A stretch of DNA of 64,000 bases from Mycolicibacterium gilvum (GTDB taxonomy: Bacteria > Actinomycetota > Actinomycetes > Mycobacteriales > Mycobacteriaceae). Every line of letters starts with the position of its first letter. Position 1 is the first letter of the stretch. The DNA is taken from the NCBI RefSeq assembly GCF_900454025.1, contig NZ_UGQM01000001.1:4216001-4280000 (forward strand), written 5' to 3'. A program made the position numbers and the translations under genes. The notes under the pieces are model-generated. The model did no database searches. It was not told the DNA's origin and was given only the letters and a program-made list of their open reading frames with translations. Below are positions 59,299-64,000 of this stretch, one piece after another.

Positions 59299-60297
59299 TC
59301 ACTTGATCGCGATCGGGCTGACAGGTGCGCCGACCGCACCGACCACCTTCAACGGCGGTGCGACGAGCTGGAATTCGTAGACGCCGTCTGCCGCGCAGTC
59401 GGCGGCCAGCGGTCCGAGGTCCCAGTACTCCCCGAGCATCAGGCCCATGTCGCGCAGACACAGCATGTGCATCGGCAGGAAGGTCCCTTCCACGCCGTTG
59501 GCGGGGTTGGGGTCCTCGACCATCAGATTGTCCGACGCGACCGCGGCGACCTCGTGTCGGTGCAGCCATTTCGCACACGTCCAGTGCAGACCCGAGCCGG
59601 CCTCACCGCCGTCGCCGGTGGCCAGAAACCGTGTCCACCAGCCGGTGTGGACGACGACGATGTCCCCGGAGCGGATCTCGACCTGCTGGCGGGCGACGAT
59701 CTCGTCGAGTTCGTCGGGGGTGATCGGTTCGCCCGGTTCGCAGAAGACGTCGGCGCCACGGTGGGCGACGACGTCGAGCAGCACGCCGCGCGACGTGATC
59801 CCCTTGCGGTCGACCTTCTCGATGCCGAGGTGGAAGGCTCCGAAGCTGGTCACGGAGTCGGCCGGAAAGCCGTTGTACAGCTTGTCTTCGTAATACACGT
59901 GCGACATCGCGTCCCACTGGGTCGCGGCCTGCAGCGGCATCACGATGATGTCGTCGTTGAACCGGAACGGGTTGTCGGCGAAGAACGCGCTCATGTCGGC
60001 GGCGACCGCGTTGCGCAACCACTTCGGTCCGTATTCGACCAGCGTCGAGGCGTCCCCGCCGTCGACGGTCATCACATGCACCGGATTCTGCCGGAACTTG
60101 AACGCGCCCTGTGGTCCGCCCGAGCTGAAGTCCCCGCCGAGCGAGATCACCTTGCCCTGGGTGACCAGTCGGGCCGCCTCGGCGACCTTCTCCGGGGTGA
60201 TGAAATTCAGGGTGCCGACTTCGTCGTCGTCGCCCCACCGCCCCCAGTTGCGGACCTCGTCGGCCGCCTTCCGGAAGTCAGCCATGGTGCCGGTCAT
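59299..60297 (-). CDS. Cyclase family protein (PF04199, kynurenine-formamidase-like)
   Basis: 332 residues from the ATG at 60297 (AGGAG seven bases upstream); ATG at 60285 is an alternative. The metal motif of this family (HxGTHxDxPxH) appears as TQWDAMSH, so the first His positions are changed while D and the last His are kept. RGVLLDVV and VVVHTGWW are typical. Members hydrolyse formamides, isatin or lactone-like compounds. In operon between the 3alpha-HSD-like SDR and the FMN reductase. Confidence 0.88.
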   Translation of the reverse strand: MTGTMADFRKAADEVRNWGRWGDDDEVGTLNFITPEKVAEAARLVTQGKVISLGGDFSSGGPQGAFKFRQNPVHVMTVDGGDASTLVEYGPKWLRNAVAADMSAFFADNPFRFNDDIIVMPLQAATQWDAMSHVYYEDKLYNGFPADSVTSFGAFHLGIEKVDRKGITSRGVLLDVVAHRGADVFCEPGEPITPDELDEIVARQQVEIRSGDIVVVHTGWWTRFLATGDGGEAGSGLHWTCAKWLHRHEVAAVASDNLMVEDPNPANGVEGTFLPMHMLCLRDMGLMLGEYWDLGPLAADCAADGVYEFQLVAPPLKVVGAVGAPVSPIAIK

Positions 60298-60310
60298 AGT
60301 CACGCTCCTG

Positions 60311-61147
60311 TCAATTCCCTTGTGCCAGGGGTTCGTCGAACATCTGCGAGGCGATGCGCCGGCCGAGTATCCCGCCGTCGGTCCACAGCACCTGACCCGA
60401 GATGTAGCCGGCTGCCCGGCTACCGAGGAAGACCAGAACGGCGGCCTGCTCCTCGGGCGTCGACACCCGTCCCAGCGGTGCGGTGAACGAGTCGAGGTAC
60501 TGCTGGCCGTACGCCGACCGCAACTGGTCGAGGATCGGTGTCTCGGTGACGCCCGGTGCGGTGCAGTTGACACGGATGCCGCGCGCGCCCAGGTCGGTCA
60601 CACGCTGCATGCCGTACAGAATGATCGCCTCCTTCGACTGGCGGTACCCGCCGTCCGCCAGCGCCTCGGGATGATCAGCACACCACCGCAGCCCCTCGTC
60701 CACCGATCGGGTGGCGAGCAGGCCTGCGGTGACGTGCGCGTTCTCCCGGTACGCCGACGCCGCCAGCGACGACACGTTGGTGACCGCGCCGCCCGCCGGC
60801 ATCCTGTCGAGAAGGGATTCGGTGAACTGCCGCATGCCCAGGAAATTGATGCGCAGGACCAGCAGTGGATCACCGATCCCCGAGGACACCCCGGCCACGT
60901 TGAACAGCGCGTCGACCGCGCCGTCGACGGCCGCAGCGGCCGCCCGCACCGAGTCCTGGTCGGCAAGGTCGACGGAGATGAAGTCGGTGAGCGCCGAAAC
61001 ATCCTCCGGTGCGCGGACATCCAGGCCGGTCACCCGGGCCCCGAGGTCGTGCAGAAGGCGTGCGGCCTGCGCTCCGATACCCGACGCGCAGCCTGTCACG
61101 ACGACGTGCCTGCCGTCGTAGCGCACCAGTTCACCGAGAGCGCTCAC
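60311..61147 (-). CDS. SDR resembling 3alpha-hydroxysteroid dehydrogenase/carbonyl reductase
   Basis: 278 residues. Cofactor loop TGCASGIGAQAA and catalytic NVSSLAAS and YRQSK. About 40 residues separate the catalytic Ser from the Tyr, against 13 in most SDRs; such an insert marks the 3alpha-HSD/carbonyl-reductase type known from Comamonas testosteroni. The APGVTETPILDQL and GQVLWTDGGI segments also resemble that enzyme as I remember it. GTG start, three bases from the LLM stop. A steroid-like or other bulky alcohol is plausible. Confidence 0.88.
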   Translation of the reverse strand: MSALGELVRYDGRHVVVTGCASGIGAQAARLLHDLGARVTGLDVRAPEDVSALTDFISVDLADQDSVRAAAAAVDGAVDALFNVAGVSSGIGDPLLVLRINFLGMRQFTESLLDRMPAGGAVTNVSSLAASAYRENAHVTAGLLATRSVDEGLRWCADHPEALADGGYRQSKEAIILYGMQRVTDLGARGIRVNCTAPGVTETPILDQLRSAYGQQYLDSFTAPLGRVSTPEEQAAVLVFLGSRAAGYISGQVLWTDGGILGRRIASQMFDEPLAQGN

Positions 61148-61149
61148 CG

Positions 61150-62469
61150 TCAGCCCGCGGCTTCCTTCGCCGCCCTGGCGTCCTTCTCGGCCTGAGCGGC
61201 CTTGACGCGGCCCTCATTGATCTCGGCCATCGCCTCGGGGATCTCACCGGCGGTGAACTTGCCGCCGCGGCCGGTGGGAAGTCCGCCGAACGAGTAGGTC
61301 TCGTCGAACATCGGTGCGTCCCAGCTCTGCCTGCGCGCCTCGACCTTCTCGATCACCGGCTCCAGGCGCTTGGCCTTGTCCTTGACCGCCTTCTCGTCGC
61401 GCTCGATGAACTCGGGCAGGATGTCGCGGCCCATGATCTCGATGGACTCCATGGTGCCCTCGTGGCTACGCGGGTTGAGCAGCAGGATGATCTCGTCGAC
61501 ACCGCTGGCCTCGTAGCCGCGCAGGAACTCGCGCACGGTCTCGGGTGAGCCGATCGCGCCGCGACCCGGTCCGTAGGCCAGGGTGGGGTCTTCCTTGACG
61601 GCCTTCTCGTACAGTTCCCACACCCCGGTGCGACCGGGGGTGTGCATCCCCGTCAGGTAGTAGTGCATGATCCCGAACGAGAAGAAGCCGCCGCCGATTC
61701 CGAGTCGCTTGAGGGCCTCCTCGTCGGTCTTGGCCACCATCATCGACAGGTCGCCACCGATCGCGAGGAGGTTCGGGTTGATCGCCGGTGTGATCGGCGT
61801 GCCCTTCTCCTCGAAGTCCTTGTAGTAGCCGTCCACCCGGTCCTTGAGCGCCTCGGGGCCGGTGTAGGCGAAACTCAGTGCGCCGATGGCCTTCTCGGCG
61901 GCCATCCCGACCGAGGACGGACGGGTGCACGCGACCCAGACCGGCGGGTGCGGTTGCTGCAGCGGCTTGGGGATCACGTTGCGCGCCGGCATCTCGACGT
62001 GCTCACCCTTGAAGCCGGTGAACGGCGCCTCGGTCATGCAGCGGATGGAGACCTCCAGCGCCTCCTCCCACTGCGCGCGCTTGTCGGCGGGGTCGATGTT
62101 GAACCCGCCCAGCTCGGCCACCGACGAGCCCTCGCCCGTGCCGAACTCGACGCGACCGTTGGACAGATGGTCGAGGGTGGCGACCCGCTCGGCGATGCGC
62201 GCGGGATGGTTGATCGGCGGCGGAAGGTGCATGACACCGAACCCGAGGCGGATGTTCTTGGTGCGCTGGCTCGCAGCGGCCAGGAACAGCTCGGGCGCGG
62301 TGGAGTGGCAGTACTCCTCGAGGAAGTGGTGTTCGGTCAGCCACACCGTCGAGAAGCCGGCCTTGTCGGCGAGTTCGACTTCATCGAGACCGTGCTGGAA
62401 CAACTGGTGCTCGTCGTCGTCCGACCACGGCCGCGGGAGCGGGAACTCGTAGAACAGTGAAATCTTCAT
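61150..62469 (-). CDS. LLM-class flavin-dependent monooxygenase
   Basis: 439 residues. Luciferase-like signatures: MKISLFYEFPLPRPW, STVWLTEHHFLEEYCHS, IRLGFGVMHLPP, NGRVEFGTGEGSS, HPPVWVACTRPSS. The length and C-terminal Ala/Lys-rich helix fit the alkanal-type monooxygenases that use FMNH2 from a separate reductase; one is encoded at 58703. It starts one base inside the stop of the flavoprotein upstream (TAATG). Confidence 0.92.
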   Translation of the reverse strand: MKISLFYEFPLPRPWSDDDEHQLFQHGLDEVELADKAGFSTVWLTEHHFLEEYCHSTAPELFLAAASQRTKNIRLGFGVMHLPPPINHPARIAERVATLDHLSNGRVEFGTGEGSSVAELGGFNIDPADKRAQWEEALEVSIRCMTEAPFTGFKGEHVEMPARNVIPKPLQQPHPPVWVACTRPSSVGMAAEKAIGALSFAYTGPEALKDRVDGYYKDFEEKGTPITPAINPNLLAIGGDLSMMVAKTDEEALKRLGIGGGFFSFGIMHYYLTGMHTPGRTGVWELYEKAVKEDPTLAYGPGRGAIGSPETVREFLRGYEASGVDEIILLLNPRSHEGTMESIEIMGRDILPEFIERDEKAVKDKAKRLEPVIEKVEARRQSWDAPMFDETYSFGGLPTGRGGKFTAGEIPEAMAEINEGRVKAAQAEKDARAAKEAAG

Positions 62470-64000
62470 TACTGGTTACCTCCTTGAAGGTCCGGGGCTT
62501 GGAGCGGCTGATCGTCGAGGGCTGTCAGGGTTTCGGTTTCCGCGATGTGGCGGGCGGCCACGTACCCGAAGGCCATGGCCGGTCCGATGGTGGCGCCTGC
62601 GCCGGCGTAGCTGCGGCCCATCACCGCGGACGACGCATTGCCGACCGCATAGAGGCCGGGGATCGCCGAGTCGTCGGAGCGCAGGACGCGGGCGAACTCG
62701 TCGGTGCGCAGTCCGCCCGAGGTCCCGAGGTCGCCGAGGATGATCTGGAACGCGTAGTAGGGCGGTTTCCCGAGCGGATACAGGTTCGGGTTGGGAAGGG
62801 TCTGATCGCCGTAGTAGTTGTCGTATGCGCTGTCCCCGCGGCAGAAGTCGTCGTCGTGCCCTTTGGCCGCCAGCGCGTTGAACCGCTCGGCGGTGTTGCG
62901 TAGTTCGGTTCCGGGCACCCCGATCTCGCGGGCCAGGTCCTCCCAGGTGTGGCCCTGCTTGACCACGCCGGAGTCCAGCCAGGCCTGCGGAACCTTCCAC
63001 CCGGTGGGCACCGGTGCGAACGGCACCTTCGGGATCGGCAGGTGTCCGCCGACGACGTACCGGTGGAACGATCGGATGTCGGTGATCAGCCAGCACGGGA
63101 TGTGCGTGACGCCGGAACGCTGTCCCTCGATCATCGCGTGCGCGAAGTCCATGTACGGGGCTGCCTCGTTGATGAACCGCTTACCGGCGCCGTTGACGAT
63201 GAACTGTGCCGGCATCATGCGTTCGTTCAGCATGAACTGCAGCCGGCCGTCGGGCCAGCAGATCGCCGGAAACCACCATGCCTCGTCCAGCAGTTCCGTT
63301 GCCCCGCCGACCTTCTCGCCTGCCCGGATGCCGTCGCCCATGGCTGCGGGGTTGCCGAAGCTCCAGTCCTTGCCCTCGGGGGCCATCTCGCGCACCCGGG
63401 CCAGTTCGGGCAGATGCTGCAGACGCCGTTGCATGTCGTGGTCGAATCCCCCGCTGGCCAGCACGACGCCCCGGTCGGCCCGCACCCGGAGTGTGCGACC
63501 GTCCCTCTCGACGGCCGCCCCGATCACCCGTGCGTCCGGGCCGTCGTGGTCGGTGATCAGCTCGGTCATCGGGGAATTCAGCCACAGAGGGATGTCCTGC
63601 TGTTTCATCGCCAGCCGCAGGCGAGCCGACAGCGACTGCCCGATCGCGGCCATCCTGTCACCGAAGACCCGCGCCCGGAACATCCGCCAGATCAGTTTCA
63701 CCAGAACGGCTTTGCCCTTCCAGGACTGCCGGACCTGGTAGAACAGGCGCAGATCTTTGGGCGCGAACCAGATTCCCTTCGGTGCGAGGGCGAGCGGGGT
63801 GAGCAGATTCTGTTCCTCGTCGCCCAGCGTGCGCAGGTCGATCTCGGGAACGTTGATGGTGCTGCCCAGCGCCGAACCGCCGGGCAGTTCGGGATAGTAG
63901 TCGGCGTAGCCGGGCTTCCACACGAATTCCAGCCAAGGGCTGAGGTTTTCGAGGAACTCCATCATCTCCGGAGCGGCCTCGACGTACTTGCGCAACCGGG
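62469..64000 (-). CDS. FAD-binding dehydrogenase, 3-ketosteroid-Delta1-dehydrogenase-like (5' end cut by window edge)
   Basis: About 510 residues visible; the N-terminal dinucleotide-binding motif lies beyond 64000, so the start is not in this window. The C-terminal block GLYAVGNASSAVMGRSYAGAGATIGPAMAFGYVAARH closely follows KstD enzymes, including the Tyr in MGRSYAG that corresponds to the catalytic C-terminal Tyr. The insert region and ASGGFDHD strand also fit the PF00890 flavoprotein fold. It would dehydrogenate a ring ketone. Fumarate-reductase-like relatives are a less likely alternative. Confidence 0.9.
   Translation of the reverse strand, partial: RLRKYVEAAPEMMEFLENLSPWLEFVWKPGYADYYPELPGGSALGSTINVPEIDLRTLGDEEQNLLTPLALAPKGIWFAPKDLRLFYQVRQSWKGKAVLVKLIWRMFRARVFGDRMAAIGQSLSARLRLAMKQQDIPLWLNSPMTELITDHDGPDARVIGAAVERDGRTLRVRADRGVVLASGGFDHDMQRRLQHLPELARVREMAPEGKDWSFGNPAAMGDGIRAGEKVGGATELLDEAWWFPAICWPDGRLQFMLNERMMPAQFIVNGAGKRFINEAAPYMDFAHAMIEGQRSGVTHIPCWLITDIRSFHRYVVGGHLPIPKVPFAPVPTGWKVPQAWLDSGVVKQGHTWEDLAREIGVPGTELRNTAERFNALAAKGHDDDFCRGDSAYDNYYGDQTLPNPNLYPLGKPPYYAFQIILGDLGTSGGLRTDEFARVLRSDDSAIPGLYAVGNASSAVMGRSYAGAGATIGPAMAFGYVAARHIAETETLTALDDQPLQAPDLQGGNQ

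Noticed and set aside
1..64000. CRISPR array, tRNA or rRNA genes, insertion sequences
   Set aside because: No regularly spaced repeats, cloverleaf-like sequence, rRNA blocks or transposase-like proteins were seen in either strand.

Overview
The window is high-GC actinobacterial DNA, most likely from a fast-growing Mycobacterium (Mycolicibacterium). Pointers are two short-chain dehydrogenases of the mycofactocin-coupled type, paired FadE-like acyl-CoA dehydrogenases, many TetR regulators, a WS/DGAT acyltransferase, AveC-like membrane proteins and many GTG starts with ATGA/GTGA overlaps. It reads as one long accessory catabolic region. I see no rRNA, tRNA, transposase, phage gene or CRISPR array, and no gene-free gap over 300 bases; the larger gaps are described as regulatory or repeat features.

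Layout. 1-4271 (minus): KshB-like reductase, SDR, Rieske oxygenase alpha subunit, a small partner protein, and a TauD/TfdA dioxygenase cut by the window edge. 4399-7785 (minus): a second Rieske + small protein, an amidohydrolase and a MarR regulator. 7977-10795: mycofactocin SDR, NTF2-like protein, two TetR genes. 10902-18053 (plus): AveC-like membrane protein, MoxR/CbbQ-type AAA ATPase, CbbO/NorD-type VWA protein, an EXPERA/emopamil-binding-like (sterol isomerase fold) protein, epimerase, an unknown protein and an LLM flavoenzyme. 18355-22343: TetR, acyl-CoA dehydrogenase, APH-type kinase, quinone oxidoreductase. 22347-30619 (minus): TetR and a beta-oxidation operon (two acyl-CoA dehydrogenases, thiolase, enoyl-CoA hydratase, CoA-transferase) with a PF04909 amidohydrolase upstream. 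30867-36735 (plus): AhpD-like protein, third Rieske + small protein, second unusual amidohydrolase, NTF2-like protein, heteromeric acyl-CoA dehydrogenase pair. 36946-47883: crotonase, TetR, P450 + mycofactocin SDR + kinase, frameshifted WS/DGAT, acyl-CoA synthetase, acyltransferase, epimerase, SDR. 47893-64000 (minus): fused tandem CoA-transferase, crotonase-like protein, two M24-fold proteins, amidohydrolase, P450 + ferredoxin + TetR, SDR, alpha/beta hydrolase, FMN reductase, cyclase, 3alpha-HSD-like SDR, LLM flavoenzyme and a KstD-like flavoprotein cut by the edge.

Together the genes look like a system that oxidises a hydrophobic polycyclic or terpenoid-like substrate and feeds acyl-CoA products to beta-oxidation. 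Several members resemble steroid enzymes (KshB-type reductase, KstD-like flavoprotein, 3alpha-HSD-like SDR, EBP-like isomerase), but the substrate cannot be read from sequence. The most notable items are the triplicated Rieske/small-protein module, two amidohydrolases lacking the HxH metal motif, an EBP-like protein beside a AAA/VWA chaperone pair, and shared palindromic operator motifs that tie distant operons together.
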